Source: Streptomyces aureocirculatus (GTDB lineage Bacteria; Actinomycetota; Actinomycetes; Streptomycetales; Streptomycetaceae). From it: a DNA stretch of 64,000 bases. Made by a program: the position numbers and the translations under genes. Shown here in pieces: positions 16,558-25,398 of this stretch. Position 1 is the stretch's first letter; every line of letters starts with the position of its first letter. The stretch spans positions 169,618-233,617 of the forward strand of contig NZ_JOAP01000011.1 of the NCBI RefSeq assembly GCF_000720475.1, written 5' to 3'. The notes beneath the pieces are model-generated. The model ran no database searches and had not been told where the DNA came from. It worked only from the letters and a program-made list of their open reading frames with translations.

Positions 16558-18039
16558 TCACCCCAGGGCGGCGCGCTTGATCGACCGGGCCCGCCGCGCG
16601 ACCTTGCGGACGGCCGCGTTCCGCGGAATGAAGGCGAGCTGCACCGGGATCCCGCCCGGCAGCGCGAGCGCGGTCAGCCTGCGCCGCTTGAAGTAGCGCC
16701 AGGTGGTGTCGTTCAGATGGGTGGTGAGATAGCGCTCGGTCGCCGGGCGCAGGCTCGGGTAGATCTTCGGCTGCATGGCGAAGCCCACGGCGCGCACCAG
16801 GGCCGTCAGCGCGGCCGGATCCGGCTCCCTGCGGGGCCCGGTGACGGCCTCGCGGTCGCCGAGGTCGGGCAGCAGCGCGTCGACCAGGGTGACCGGGACG
16901 CGATTGCTGTTCTCGTACGGCTTCAGGCGCTCCAGGAGCGTCTCGGTGCCGACCCGGGCCACCGGCAGGTCGTAGAACGCCGAGGCGGTGAGCAGTGCGG
17001 TGGAGAAGCAGCCGACGACAAGGGCGGGCCGCATCCGCTGGTAGAGCACCTCGGCGAGGACCGGTGTGTCCAGGACGGTCAGCTCCACGCCGATCCGCTC
17101 GGCCTCCTTCTCCAACTGCCGCGACCAGCGCGCCGGAGCCGTCGGGTGCGGCTTGAACACCACCCGGGTGTGCCCGAGCGCCGCGGCGCCGCGCAGCATC
17201 CGCGCGTGCAGGTCCTCTTCCTCCTCGGCGGTGAGGATGTTGAGGGCGGAGAGGTACTGGCCGAGCAGGAGTGCCGGCTCGTGGACCTGCGGCAGCTCGT
17301 CGGTGGCCGCCGACTCGGCCTGGTCGTCGGCGAGTTCGCCGAGGACCTTCAGGAACACGTCCGTGGGCACCAGCTCGGGCTCGACCCCGAACTCGGTGAG
17401 CAGCAGCGGAGCCAGACCGGGCACCAGGTCGAGGTGGAGCAGCCGCCGCACCCGGGTGCCGACCAGCGGGGGGATCTTGTTGCGGGTCGGGCCGTAACTC
17501 ATCAGGCCGTCGGCGTAGACGTCGACGGGCGCGCCCGTGAAGATCTGCGTGAGCGCCAGCGCGGGGTTGACCTGGATGGACTCCACGGCCAGTTCGATCC
17601 GGTCGTTCCCGAGGCCCCAGGCGAGCCGCAGATAGCGCTGCCACAGCGGCAGATCGTCGCCGCGCGGCGACCAGCCGCCCGGGTGGAACGGCGAGATGGC
17701 CTCGTTCCACGAGAGCACGTCGTCGAAGCGGGCGCGCAGCCGCTCGAAGCCGGGCATCGTGTCCACGGACGGCGTGGTCTCGGGCGTCGCCGCGTTGTTG
17801 GCGATCAGCAGCACGCGCCGGTCGGCGGGGCCGAAGCGCTCGGCGTCCAGGGCGGCGGCCAGCGTGGCCACGCCGTACAGCGTGGACGCGAAGAAGATCT
17901 GGGTGGTGCGGCGGCCCGCGTCGGGGCGCGCCGCGTCGAGAGCGGCCGTGTGCGGATCGGGCACGGCCCGGCCTACGGATCTTTCGGGCACGGCCCGGCC
18001 TGCGGGGCTCTCGGGCACGGCCCGGCCTGCGGGGCTCAC
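16558..18039 (-). CDS. Alpha-2,8-polysialyltransferase-family glycosyltransferase
   Basis: 493 residues from GTG 18039, which overlaps the upstream gene's stop (GTGA) and has GGGGAGG seven bases ahead. The first 27 residues are three diverged copies of a 9-residue unit (AGRAVPESP) encoded by 27-bp DNA repeats. The enzyme domain then reads TTQIFFASTLYGVATLAAALDAERFG...RRVLLIANN, VDVYADGLMSYGPTRN, RVVFKPHPTAP and VVGCFSTALLTAS. These belong to the polysialyltransferase family, where HP and S-T act in CMP-sugar binding. Probable role: polymerising a CMP-activated nonulosonic acid into a wall glycan at the inner membrane face. It is co-translated with the GT2 gene. Confidence 0.83.
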   Translation of the reverse strand: MSPAGRAVPESPAGRAVPERSVGRAVPDPHTAALDAARPDAGRRTTQIFFASTLYGVATLAAALDAERFGPADRRVLLIANNAATPETTPSVDTMPGFERLRARFDDVLSWNEAISPFHPGGWSPRGDDLPLWQRYLRLAWGLGNDRIELAVESIQVNPALALTQIFTGAPVDVYADGLMSYGPTRNKIPPLVGTRVRRLLHLDLVPGLAPLLLTEFGVEPELVPTDVFLKVLGELADDQAESAATDELPQVHEPALLLGQYLSALNILTAEEEEDLHARMLRGAAALGHTRVVFKPHPTAPARWSRQLEKEAERIGVELTVLDTPVLAEVLYQRMRPALVVGCFSTALLTASAFYDLPVARVGTETLLERLKPYENSNRVPVTLVDALLPDLGDREAVTGPRREPDPAALTALVRAVGFAMQPKIYPSLRPATERYLTTHLNDTTWRYFKRRRLTALALPGGIPVQLAFIPRNAAVRKVARRARSIKRAALG

Positions 18040-19016
18040 GCGGCCACCTCCCCGGCGCCGACCGAACGGCGGCGCAGCCGGCGAAGGCGGGTGGAGCGCT
18101 GTACGTCCATGGAGTCGAGGGCCTCCTCCAGGACGCCCTGCGGCATGCGCTTGAGCGCGGCGGCGCTCAGCGCCTTGAGTTTCCGGGCCACGGCTGGCTC
18201 GAACCTTTCGATGGATCCCAAATGGTGGGAGATGATCGCGCAATACGTACGGACCGCCTTCGGGAGCAGCACATCCGCGTCCCGGTCCTCGGCCGTCTCC
18301 CGCACCACTTGATCGAACGCCTTGATGAAGTCGAGCTGGCGTACGTCGCCGATCTGGGTCAGCGAGGACGCGACACCGCGCCGGTAGAACACACCGAGCA
18401 TCCCGACCGCGGCGAACGACGACGCCTCCCGGTGCAGACGCCAGATCCACGGCCGGTCCTCGGCCGTGCGAAGGCCGTGGGTGAAGTGGAGAACGCCCTG
18501 GTCGAGCAGGCGGCGGTGGTACATGCCCGCCCACGCGAAGGCGTAGTCCACGGACGTGGAGCGGTCGGCGGGCAGGATCACGTCGCGCGGGGACATCACC
18601 ACGTCGCGCAGGCCGTGCGGGACCCGGTGCACACTGCGGGCGCGCGCCGTGCACTGCACATGGTCGGTGCGTACGAAGTCACAGCCGAGGCCCTCGATGG
18701 CAGCGAGCAGCCGGGGGTAGTACCCGGGCGCCAGCCAGTCGTCCCCGTCGAGGAAGGTGATGTACTCCCCGCGGGCCGTGTCGAGCCCCGTGTTGCGGGC
18801 CGTGGCCAGGCCCCCGTTCTGTTCATGTCTGAGGTGGACGGCGCCGGGGAGCTCACGCGCGGCACGTTCGAGCACGTCCGGCGTTTCGTCCGTCGAACAG
18901 TCGTCGACGAGAATGAATTCGAAGTCGTCACGCGCGTTCGCGTGCAGGGACTTCAAGGTGTCGGGCGCGTATTGCTGCACGTTGTAGAACGGCACGATGA
19001 CGGAGAGCTTAACCAC
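18036..19016 (-). CDS. Family 2 glycosyltransferase
   Basis: 326 residues from GTG 19016. The GT-A fold starts at residue 1 (VKLSVIVPFYNVQQYAPDTLKSL) and has FEFILVDDCSTDETPDVL, NGGLATARNTGLDTARGEYITFLDGDDWLAPGY with a DGDD metal site, and ED in LRTAEDRPWIWRLH as the likely base region. A helical C-terminal part follows (FEPAVARKLKALSAAALKRM). Family members transfer a nucleotide-activated sugar, perhaps here building a primer or a second sugar of the wall polymer. It is the promoter-proximal gene of a two-gene unit with the polysialyltransferase-like enzyme and is divergent from the DUF6716/NeuA/NeuB unit. Confidence 0.88.
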   Translation of the reverse strand: MVKLSVIVPFYNVQQYAPDTLKSLHANARDDFEFILVDDCSTDETPDVLERAARELPGAVHLRHEQNGGLATARNTGLDTARGEYITFLDGDDWLAPGYYPRLLAAIEGLGCDFVRTDHVQCTARARSVHRVPHGLRDVVMSPRDVILPADRSTSVDYAFAWAGMYHRRLLDQGVLHFTHGLRTAEDRPWIWRLHREASSFAAVGMLGVFYRRGVASSLTQIGDVRQLDFIKAFDQVVRETAEDRDADVLLPKAVRTYCAIISHHLGSIERFEPAVARKLKALSAAALKRMPQGVLEEALDSMDVQRSTRLRRLRRRSVGAGEVAA

Positions 19017-19214
19017 GTGCGAGACGTTAGGTGTCGGCCCGGCATTCGTCTTGGCCGACAGTGGTATGTCAGGTGAACGACGCGTGGCGGAATGGTTAAC
19101 CAGGCATCCCGTCACACGTATGCCAGCCTGCTTCGCCATTCGTCGGCATGCTGTTAACCGTTTGTTGCACCTGAGTTGGGCCGCCCATCGGAATGCCTTC
19201 CTAGCGTCTTCGCT
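19017..19214. promoter_or_regulatory. Divergent promoter region of the nonulosonic-acid locus
   Basis: GGTTAACCAGGCAT (about 19094-19107) and GCATGCTGTTAACC (about 19146-19159) form an inverted pair with two one-base bulges around a 38-bp spacer. A TAGCGT hexamer (19202-19207) ends seven bases before GTG 19215, so the right-hand transcript may be leaderless. Confidence 0.45.
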
Positions 19215-20615
19215 GTGCCAGTAAGCAACAAGACGACGCGGGTCGCCGTGCTCGCCGACTCCGACACCCGGTGGAAATGGGGCTCGCTCACCGCGAAGCG
19301 CCTCGTGCGGACCACCGCGGCCGTGGACAACCCGGCGGACTTCCACCTCGACGGCTACCTCCTGCGCGGCCGGGCCACGCCCACCCCCCGCCAGCTCGAA
19401 GAGGTGGGGGTGCGCGCGGACACCATGCGCGAGGTCACCGCCATAGAATTCCTCGGCCACGTGGGCGACGTGGGCAACGTGCCCGGTGCGCGCAACGCGC
19501 CCGGTGACGAGGCCCCGTACGACGTCATCGTCCTCGCCCTCGTCGGCGGCGCCGTCCAGGCCGTCCTGCACGGCCTCGCCCGCGCCTTCGACGGCGCGCC
19601 CCGGCGCCCTGTCGTCGTCACCGGCTACGTCGGCGTCGTCTACGAGAAGCTGGCCGACGGCCTGCTCCTGCGGCACGGCGCGGACGTCGTCCTCGCCAAC
19701 TCCCGGCAGGACGCGGAGCGGTTCCGCGAGGTCTACGAAGGGGTGGGCGCCGACGCCTCCGGTGTCGTGGAGGCCGCGCTGCCGTTCCTCGGCGGCGCGC
19801 CCTACGCCCCGAAGGACCCGGCCGACCCGGCTGCCCCGGCCACCCCGTACACAGTCGTCTTCGCCGCCCAGCCCTCCGTCCCGGAGAAGCGCGCCGACCG
19901 CAGCTACCTGCTGTCCCGCCTGATCCGGCACGCCCGCCGCCACCCCGAGCGCGAAGTCCTCCTGAAGCTGCGCAGCAGGCCCGGCGAGCACACCACGCAC
20001 ATCGAGGAACTCCCGTACCAGAAGCTGGTCCGCGGCGAGGACGCGCCGCCCAACTTCCGACTCGTCTACGGGCACATGGGCGAGGTCCTCGACCGCACCG
20101 ACCTGCTCGTCACCGTCAGCTCCACCGCGGCCCTCGAAGCGCTGCACCGGTCCATCCCCACCGCCGTCCTCACCGACCTCGGGGTGCGCGAGGCGCTCGG
20201 CAACCACGCCTTCATCGGCTCCGGCTGCCTCGCCTCCTGGGACCAGCTCGACGCCGGGCACAGCCCGGTGCCCGACCCCGGGTGGGTGGCCCGCCAGGGC
20301 GTCGCCGCCGACGGGGCGTACGAGACGGCGTTCGACGCGGCCCGCAGTCGCGTCGCGGAGCTGACCGAGCGCGCCCGCGACGGCGACCTGCCGCCGATCG
20401 AGCCGTACTACACGCAGGTCACCGCCCCCGGCTATCTCCCCGGCATCCTCGCCCGCCACCACCTCGGCCCGGACGCGACACCGCTGCCCGGCGCCCCCGC
20501 GGCCGACCGCGAGCCAGGACCGGTGCGCCAGGCCGTCCGCAGCGCCGCCCGCGGCGCCTACCGCCACGGTGTGCAGCGGGTCGCACCGGTCATCCGACGG
20601 ATGGGCGAGCTGTGA
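19215..20615 (+). CDS. DUF6716-type putative glycosyltransferase
   Basis: 466 residues from GTG 19215. It opens with a Rossmann-type strand (TTRVAVLADSDTRWKWGSLTAKRL). Later it shows PRRPVVVTGYVGVVYEKLADGLLLRHGADVVLANSRQD, TYTVVFAAQPSVPEK-like text, EVLLKLRSRPGEHTTH and TDLLVTVSSTAALEALHRSIPTAVLTDLGV. The arrangement resembles GT-B retaining enzymes of the CDP-glycerol/polysialyltransferase type, and DUF6716 is described as a putative glycosyltransferase. It ends with a basic tail. It is the first gene of the rightward unit; an alternative GTG start of the NeuA gene overlaps its stop. Confidence 0.75.
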   Translation: MPVSNKTTRVAVLADSDTRWKWGSLTAKRLVRTTAAVDNPADFHLDGYLLRGRATPTPRQLEEVGVRADTMREVTAIEFLGHVGDVGNVPGARNAPGDEAPYDVIVLALVGGAVQAVLHGLARAFDGAPRRPVVVTGYVGVVYEKLADGLLLRHGADVVLANSRQDAERFREVYEGVGADASGVVEAALPFLGGAPYAPKDPADPAAPATPYTVVFAAQPSVPEKRADRSYLLSRLIRHARRHPEREVLLKLRSRPGEHTTHIEELPYQKLVRGEDAPPNFRLVYGHMGEVLDRTDLLVTVSSTAALEALHRSIPTAVLTDLGVREALGNHAFIGSGCLASWDQLDAGHSPVPDPGWVARQGVAADGAYETAFDAARSRVAELTERARDGDLPPIEPYYTQVTAPGYLPGILARHHLGPDATPLPGAPAADREPGPVRQAVRSAARGAYRHGVQRVAPVIRRMGEL

Positions 20616-20770
20616 CGGCGCCCGACGCGGGCCGCGGGCCCGTGATCCCACCGCAGGGAGTCCCGCCGCAGGCAAATCCGGCGCAGGGAATCCCGCCGCA
20701 GGGGCCGGGCCGCGAAGTGCTGCCGCCCGCCCCGCAAAGCCCCCCACCAGGCATCCCTGAAGGAGCCTCC

Positions 20771-22081
20771 ATGTCCAAGCCCCACCCAGCGGGCCCGCCG
20801 GAGCCGGCGGGCGGACCGGTGCGTCGCGTCCTCGCCGTCATCCCCGCGCGGGGTGGCTCCAAGGGGGTGCCGGCCAAGAATCTGGCACCGGTCGGCGGCG
20901 TCCCGCTCGTGGCCCGCGCCATCCGTGCCTGCGTGGCGTCGCCGCTGGTCACCGATGTCGTGGTGTCGACGGACGACACGGTGATCGCCGAGACCGCCCG
21001 CGCCGCGGGCGCCGAAGTGGTGCTGCGGCCCGCGGCCATCGCCGGGGACACCGCGACCAGCGAGGCCGCCGTCCTGCACGCCCTCGACGGGTACGAGGAG
21101 CGGCACGGCGTGACCGTGGACGTGGTCCTGCTCGTCCAGTGCACCAGCCCCTTCATCATCCGCGAGGACGTCGACGGCGTCGTCGCGGCGATCACCGCGG
21201 GCGGCGCCGACACCGCGCACACCGTCGCGCCCTTCCACGGCTTCATCTGGCGCGACGCCGGTGACGAGCCCGCCATCGAGGAGCGCGCGGACACCGCCGC
21301 CCGGGCTGGCGGCACCACCGAGCTCGTCACCGACACCTCGACCACCTCCGGCGGCTACGGCGTCAACCACGACAAGTCCTTCCGCCCCCGCCGCCAGGAC
21401 CGCCCCCAGGACCTCCTGGAGACCGGCGCCGTCTACGGCATGGACGCGGTCGGCTTCCGCGAGCACAAGCACCGCTTCTTCGGGCACACCGAACCCGTAC
21501 GCACCGACCCCGCGCGCGTCCTGGAGATCGACGACCCGCACGATCTCGCCCGCGCCCGCGCCCTCGCCCCGCTCTTCGACGCGGACCGCGACGGGGCGCT
21601 CCCGACCCGCGCCGACATCGACGCGGTCGTACTCGACTTCGACGGCACCCAGACGGACGACCGGGTGCTGATCGACTCCGACGGACGGGAGTTCGTCACC
21701 GTGCACCGCGGTGACGGACTCGGCATCGCCGCCCTGCGCAGGTCGGGCCTGACGATGCTGATCCTGTCCACGGAGGTGAACCCGGTCGTCGCCGCCCGGG
21801 CCAGGAAGCTCAAGATCCCGGTCCTGCACGGCATCGACCGCAAAGACCTCGCACTGAAGCAGTGGTGCGAGGAGCAGGGCATCGCTCCCGAGCGCGTGCT
21901 CTACGTCGGCAACGACGTCAACGACCTCCCGTGCTTCGGCCTCGTCGGCTGGCCCGTGGCGGTCGCGAGCGCCCACGACGTCGTACGCGGCGCCGCACGC
22001 GCGGTCACCTCCGTACCCGGCGGTGACGGCGCGATCCGAGAGATCGCCGCCTGGATCCTCGGCCCCTCCCTCAACAGTTAA
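20771..22081 (+). CDS. neuA: CMP-nonulosonate cytidylyltransferase fused to a HAD phosphatase
   Basis: 436 residues from ATG 20771 (GAAGGAG five bases ahead). Domain 1 (about 20-265) is an acylneuraminate cytidylyltransferase: RVLAVIPARGGSKGVPAKNL, VVVSTDDTVIAETARAAGAEV, LLVQCTSPFI and a Gly-rich YGVN loop. Domain 2 (about 280-435) is a KDO-8-P-phosphatase-like HAD with DFDGTQTDDRV, LSTEVNPVVAARARKL and GNDVNDLPCF. The fusion could remove a 9-phosphate and then activate the sugar to its CMP form. A GTG at 20612 overlapping the previous stop would add a Pro/Gln-rich repeat head and is a possible alternative start. Confidence 0.88.
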   Translation: MSKPHPAGPPEPAGGPVRRVLAVIPARGGSKGVPAKNLAPVGGVPLVARAIRACVASPLVTDVVVSTDDTVIAETARAAGAEVVLRPAAIAGDTATSEAAVLHALDGYEERHGVTVDVVLLVQCTSPFIIREDVDGVVAAITAGGADTAHTVAPFHGFIWRDAGDEPAIEERADTAARAGGTTELVTDTSTTSGGYGVNHDKSFRPRRQDRPQDLLETGAVYGMDAVGFREHKHRFFGHTEPVRTDPARVLEIDDPHDLARARALAPLFDADRDGALPTRADIDAVVLDFDGTQTDDRVLIDSDGREFVTVHRGDGLGIAALRRSGLTMLILSTEVNPVVAARARKLKIPVLHGIDRKDLALKQWCEEQGIAPERVLYVGNDVNDLPCFGLVGWPVAVASAHDVVRGAARAVTSVPGGDGAIREIAAWILGPSLNS

Positions 22082-22094
22082 GGACGCTTCCCCC

Positions 22095-23030
22095 ATGAGC
22101 AACACGGCCGCCAACCCCCGCCTGCGCACGTTCGGTTCGAAGACCGCCGGGCCCGGCCACCCCGTCTACATCACGGGTGAGATCGGCATCAACCACAACG
22201 GCGACCTGGAGAACGCCTTCGCGCTCATCGACGTGGCCGCCGACGCCGGCTGCGACGCGGTGAAGTTCCAGAAGCGCACCCCGGAGATCTGCACGCCGCG
22301 CGACCAGTGGGACATCGAGCGCGACACCCCCTGGGGCCGGATGACGTACATCGACTACCGCCACCGCGTGGAGTTCGGCGAGTCCGAGTACCAGGCCATC
22401 AGCGAGCACTGCGCCAAGCGCGGCATCGACTGGTTCGCTTCCCCGTGGGACACCGAGGCCGTCGCCTTCCTGGAGAAGTTCGACGTCCCCGCCCACAAGG
22501 TCGCCTCCGCCTCCCTCACGGACGACGAGCTGCTCCGTGCCCTGCGCGCCACCGGCCGCACGGTCGTCCTGTCCACCGGCATGTCGACGCCGAAGCAGAT
22601 CCGGCACGCCGTCGAGGTCCTCGGCTCCGACAACATCCTGCTCTGCCACGCCACGTCGACGTACCCGGCGAAGGCCGAGGAGCTGAACCTGCGGGTCATC
22701 AACACCCTCCAGGCCGAGTACCCGAACGTCCCGATCGGCTACTCCGGCCACGAGACGGGCCTGCAGACCACCCTCGCGGCGGTCGCCCTCGGCGCCACCT
22801 TCGTCGAGCGCCACATCACCCTGGACCGCGCGATGTGGGGCTCCGACCAGGCCGCCTCCGTCGAGCCGCAGGGCCTCACCCGCCTCGTCCGCGACATCCG
22901 CACCATCGAGCAGTCCCTCGGTGACGGCGTCAAGAAGGTGTACGAGTCCGAGCTCGGCCCGATGAAGAAGCTCCGCCGGGTCGCGGGCGTCGTCGCCGAG
23001 GGCGCCGACCGCGAGCCGGCCGGCGTCTGA
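22095..23030 (+). CDS. neuB: N-acetylneuraminate synthase-family enzyme lacking the C-terminal SAF domain
   Basis: 311 residues. The NeuB TIM barrel is complete: YITGEIGINHNGDLENAFALIDVAADAGCDAVKFQKR, FASPWDTEAVAFLEKF, VLSTGMSTPKQIRHAVEV, LLCHATSTYPAKAEELNL, GYSGHETGLQTTLAAVALGATFVERHITLD. It condenses PEP with a hexose or its 6-phosphate to make a nine-carbon nonulosonic acid. It stops soon after the barrel (KKVYESELGPMKKLRRVAG), so the antifreeze-like SAF domain that covers the active site in classical NeuB dimers is missing. It begins 14 bp after the neuA-HAD stop and is clearly in the same operon. Confidence 0.88.
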   Translation: MSNTAANPRLRTFGSKTAGPGHPVYITGEIGINHNGDLENAFALIDVAADAGCDAVKFQKRTPEICTPRDQWDIERDTPWGRMTYIDYRHRVEFGESEYQAISEHCAKRGIDWFASPWDTEAVAFLEKFDVPAHKVASASLTDDELLRALRATGRTVVLSTGMSTPKQIRHAVEVLGSDNILLCHATSTYPAKAEELNLRVINTLQAEYPNVPIGYSGHETGLQTTLAAVALGATFVERHITLDRAMWGSDQAASVEPQGLTRLVRDIRTIEQSLGDGVKKVYESELGPMKKLRRVAGVVAEGADREPAGV

Positions 23031-23159
23031 CACCCGCCGAACCGCACGGACCCGGCCCCGGGCGCCCACCGGACGCGACGTCCGCACCACCGGGCGACGG
23101 TCTGCTCGCCCGGGGCTGGGCGCACTCTCCGCCCTGTCGAGGGCGGGCGGTTCGGCCCG

Positions 23160-23510
23160 GGGACGGGCAGCCGTCCGGCCTGGGGACGGGCAGCCGTCCG
23201 GCCTGGGGACGGACACGCCGTCCCGGCCTGGGGACGGACACGCCGTCCCGGCCTGGGGACGGACACGCCGTCCCGGCCTGGGGACGGACACGCCGTCCCG
23301 GCCCGGGGCCGGGTTCGCCGTCCGGCCCGGTATCGGGAACGTGGTTCGGCCCGGGGGCCGGGAAGGCCGTCTGGCCAGCGGGCCGGGTTCGCCGTCCGGC
23401 CCGGTGTCTGGAACGTGGTTCGGCCCGGGGGCCGGGAAGGTCGTCCGGCCAGCGGGCCGGGTTCGCCGTCCGGCCCGGTGTCTGGAACGTGGTTCGGCCC
23501 GGGGACGGGT
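23160..23510 (+). repeat. GC-rich intergenic tandem repeats with 23-25-bp and 74-bp periods
   Basis: First come two to three 23-bp units containing GGGGACGGGCAGCCGTCCGG, then four 25-bp units (TCCCGGCCTGGGGACGGACA plus CGCCG), about 23197-23296. Next a 74-bp unit starts at 23309 and 23383, with a partial third at 23457. GGACGG/CCGTCC words give many short self-complementary pairs. The array separates neuB from the last gene of the locus. Confidence 0.85.
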
Positions 23511-23693
23511 ACACCGCCCGACCCGGGGCCGGGCCCGCCGTCCGGTCAGGGGGCGGCGGGCGTCAGCCGCAGGTCCGCCGGTGACCCGGGACCCCCGGGG
23601 CACCGGCCCGCGGCTTTGTCGGCTCCGGCCCCGGTGGCCGGGGCTTCGGCGGTTCCACGGGGGACCGCCACACCGCTGTGCACGGGAGGACTC

Positions 23694-24983
23694 ATGTCAG
23701 TACGAAGCGGACGGCGCGCCGCCGCCCCGACGACCGGACGCGGCACGCTGGCGTTCGTGGAGTCGCCGGTGCAGTTGCTCAATGTCCTGGAATGGGCCTA
23801 CGCGGCGGGGGAGTCGGGGCGCCCGGCGGAAGCGTTCCGGGGCCACGGCGGGGGAGCGGGGCCGGAACAGGGCGCGCCGGACGGCGAGCTGACCCTGGTC
23901 GTCCTCTCGCCCACTGACCCCATGACGCGCGGCCAACTGCGCCGCATGGCCGAGCTGGCGCGCCGCGAGGGCTTCCAGGTGCGCTGGGAGGAGGCGCGTG
24001 GCGGGGCCTCCGCGCCCTTCCACACCATCGGCGGCCTCGCGGGGCCGCTGCGCAGGGCCGACCGGATCGTCATCGGCGACCCCTTCTCGCGGTACGTGCA
24101 ACTGCTCCTGACCATCACGCGCGCCCGTGACCTGGTCGTCGTGGACGACGGCACGGCGACGATGGAGTTCGTCTCGCAACTGGCAAGCGGTGAACGCCTG
24201 GTGCGCTGGCACCGCCGCGGCGGCCGCCCCGGTGCCAGGGACCTGGTGTTCATGCCGGTGTCGGCGAAGGCGCGCCGCCGTCTCACCCCGAGCCCGAGCG
24301 GGCACCGCCGCGTCGAGGTCTTCTCGTCCATGCCGATCGAGTCCGTGCCCGACGGGGTGAGCCTCACGGTCAACTCCTTCGCCTGGACCCGGGCCCGGTT
24401 CGGCCCGCCCCGCATCACCAAGGGCGCCGACCTGGTCGGCACCTCACTGGTGGAGACGGGTGTGGTGGACCTCGACCGCTACGTGGAAGCGGTGGACAAG
24501 CTGGCCCGTACGCACGGCGCGACCCGCTACTTCGCCCACCGCCGCGAGAGCGCGGAGAAGCTGCACCGCCTGGCCGTCGACACCGGCCTCCAGGTCGTAC
24601 GCCCCGACCTCCCCCTGGAACTCATCGCCCGCCGCGGCCCCATCGGCAGCACCATCCTCAGCTTCCCCTCCACGGTCGTCCACACCCTCCCCCTCGCCCT
24701 GGCCGGCACGGAGGTCAAGGTCGCCGTCATGGACATCGACCCGGCCTGGCTCACGGACTCCGCGTCACCGCGGGCGCAGGGGTTCCTGGCGGGGGTGACG
24801 GGGACGGCGCGGGACGTGCAGCGGCTCACGGCACCGGAGCCGCCGACCGCGCCGGGCGGCCCGACGGCCCCGGACGACTCGACGGCCCCGGACGGCCCGA
24901 CCGCCCCGGGAGACCCGGCAGGGCCGGAGGCGCCGGGGGTGCCCGCGGCCAGAGCGGCGGGACAGCAGACGGCACCGGCGTAG
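23694..24983 (+). CDS. GT52/polysialyltransferase-like glycosyltransferase
   Basis: 429 residues from ATG 23694, with a GGGAGGA site. It begins with the ESP signature of CMP-sialic-acid transferases (GTLAFVESPVQLLNVLEWA, about 18-36). Later come IVIGDPFSRYVQLLLT, LVVVDDGTATMEFV, YFAHRRESAEKLHRLA and GSTILSFPSTVVHTLPLAL, the S-T region expected in this superfamily. The C-terminal 50 residues are a Pro/Thr/Asp repeat tail. It differs in sequence from the enzyme at 16558, so the locus encodes two polysialyltransferase-like enzymes, perhaps an initiating and an elongating one. A repeat array lies between it and neuB, so it may be separately expressed. Confidence 0.78.
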   Translation: MSVRSGRRAAAPTTGRGTLAFVESPVQLLNVLEWAYAAGESGRPAEAFRGHGGGAGPEQGAPDGELTLVVLSPTDPMTRGQLRRMAELARREGFQVRWEEARGGASAPFHTIGGLAGPLRRADRIVIGDPFSRYVQLLLTITRARDLVVVDDGTATMEFVSQLASGERLVRWHRRGGRPGARDLVFMPVSAKARRRLTPSPSGHRRVEVFSSMPIESVPDGVSLTVNSFAWTRARFGPPRITKGADLVGTSLVETGVVDLDRYVEAVDKLARTHGATRYFAHRRESAEKLHRLAVDTGLQVVRPDLPLELIARRGPIGSTILSFPSTVVHTLPLALAGTEVKVAVMDIDPAWLTDSASPRAQGFLAGVTGTARDVQRLTAPEPPTAPGGPTAPDDSTAPDGPTAPGDPAGPEAPGVPAARAAGQQTAPA

Positions 24984-25386
24984 TGGTCGGCCAAAATCCT
25001 CCTATAAGGGGTTATCATCGGCGCCAGTACGCCATGGCGACCCCACAGGCGAGATCCGGGCAAGGGCCCCCAAAAGGTCACCGGCAAGGACACAGCAGGA
25101 GCAGTAAGAGCAGAACGGCGGGAACCCCCGCCTCCGCCCCTGTCCCGTCCACCCGGACGCAAAGGCGGTGCACAGCAGCGCCCTCCACCCCGAGGATGAC
25201 ATCTCATCCTCCCGGAGCTCCGGGCTGACCTGCGGAGATACCCCTCCGCAAGCGGAGGGTAACTATCCTTTCTACCCTCCGTACCAGCCAGGCATGCGCT
25301 CGGGGGCCTAGTTTCTTACCTCAATCTGGCTGAACTTTTTTTGTTCGAGGGTTAGTTGACCCCTCGATCGCCCTACCCTTCACAGG
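24984..25386. other. Intergenic region with palindromes, no gene supported
   Basis: It contains the perfect palindrome CCCGGAGCTCCGGG (25211-25224), a tight hairpin CCCTCCGC-AA-GCGGAGGG (25242-25259), and GAAC-T7-GTTC (25332-25346). A TACCCT hexamer at 25374-25379 lies seven bases before GTG 25387. Short readings on both strands lack neighbour-like codon bias. A structured leader RNA is possible, but I recognise no riboswitch class. Confidence 0.4.
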
Positions 25387-25398
25387 GTGAACCATTTG

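Noticed and set aside
23160..23560. Leftward protein made of GRRVRPQAG repeats
   Set aside because: It is the antisense translation of the GC-rich intergenic repeats, with no start signal or domain.
24983..25228. Small gene after the GT52-like enzyme
   Set aside because: An 81-codon reading with basic, Ser/Pro/Gln-rich content, no ribosome site and no family resemblance.
25200..25386. Riboswitch before the M20 gene
   Set aside because: Several hairpins exist, but I recognise no known aptamer core (ydaO, cobalamin, TPP, SAM, glycine).
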